Shown piece by piece: positions 5,954-6,005 of a stretch of 6,005 bases of DNA. The DNA lies in contig RFPW01000137.1 of NCBI GenBank assembly GCA_009925965.1, positions 1-6,005 of the forward strand, read 5' to 3'. The first letter of the stretch is position 1. Each line of letters begins with the position of its first letter. The translations under genes were made by a program, and so were the position numbers. Source of the stretch: Betaproteobacteria bacterium (GTDB lineage: Bacteria > Pseudomonadota > Gammaproteobacteria > Burkholderiales > Burkholderiaceae_E). The notes below the pieces were generated by a model. The model searched no databases. It was not told the DNA's origin and saw nothing but the letters and a program-made list of their open reading frames with translations.

Positions 5954-6005
5954 ATGCCCAGATTTTCCTCCCCGAAAGAATTCGCTCATGGAAAACCGCC
6001 GTTGA
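5954..6005 (+). CDS. hemH: Probable ferrochelatase, N-terminal fragment (3' end outside window)
   Basis: An open frame starts at the ATG at 5954 and runs off the window after 17 full codons, reading MPRFSSPKEFAHGKPPL. An in-frame stop at 5936-5938 makes this the only ATG available. Many proteobacterial ferrochelatases begin with a short basic/aromatic leader containing a His-Gly-x-Pro-like segment just before the LLVNLGTP motif, and hrcA is, as I recall, often followed by hemH in betaproteobacteria. Ferrochelatase inserts ferrous iron into protoporphyrin IX to make heme. The diagnostic motif would lie just beyond the end, so this is inferred from leader resemblance and gene order. The alternative is grpE, another common hrcA neighbour, but the peptide lacks the acidic start typical of GrpE. 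No strong ribosome binding site precedes it. Confidence 0.4.
   Translation, partial: MPRFSSPKEFAHGKPPL

Noticed and set aside
5988..6005. ATG at 5988 with a GAAAGAA upstream as a downstream gene start
   Set aside because: It reaches a stop after five codons (MENRR), so it cannot be a gene start; the frame at 5954 is preferred.

Overview
The window is a compact stretch of core chromosome from a GC-rich proteobacterium. The gene order is ABC-transporter ATPase (3' end), dapB, bamE, fur, recN, nadK, hrcA, then a probable hemH start. Fur with four cysteines, HrcA opening MLDRRARTLLKTL, the divergent fur/bamE pair with dapB behind bamE, and nadK-recN divergent from hrcA together resemble what I recall of betaproteobacteria. 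A related gammaproteobacterial lineage cannot be excluded. I see no insertion sequence, phage gene, CRISPR array, tRNA or rRNA.

Layout. Positions 1-407 (+) hold the C-terminal part of an iron/heme/cobalamin-type ABC ATPase. It converges on dapB (425-1234, -), which lies 26 bp downstream of bamE (stop at 1261, -), probably as one transcript. bamE is divergent from fur (1810-2271, +). fur converges on recN (2287-3933, -) across 15 bp. recN follows nadK (3955-4860, -) after 21 bp, forming a nadK-recN unit. nadK is divergent from hrcA (4908-5924, +) across only 47 bp. After hrcA a reading frame opens at 5954 (+) and runs off the window; it looks like the N-terminus of ferrochelatase.

Functionally these are housekeeping and stress genes: lysine/diaminopimelate synthesis (DapB), outer-membrane protein assembly (BamE), iron homeostasis (Fur), double-strand-break repair (RecN), NADP supply (NadK), heat-shock repression (HrcA) and, probably, the last step of heme synthesis (HemH). 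The mix of iron control, possible heme synthesis and a metal-chelate-type ABC ATPase is suggestive, but no regulatory site seen here ties them together.

No undescribed system is evident. The points worth a second look are in the short divergent spacers. The hrcA start codon lies inside a small inverted repeat, and no CIRCE element is visible. hrcA and nadK both have a -10-like hexamer 7-8 nt before the start codon and no good ribosome binding site, which suggests leaderless transcripts. The N-terminus of bamE is ambiguous: a typical lipoprotein signal peptide would appear if one base were added.
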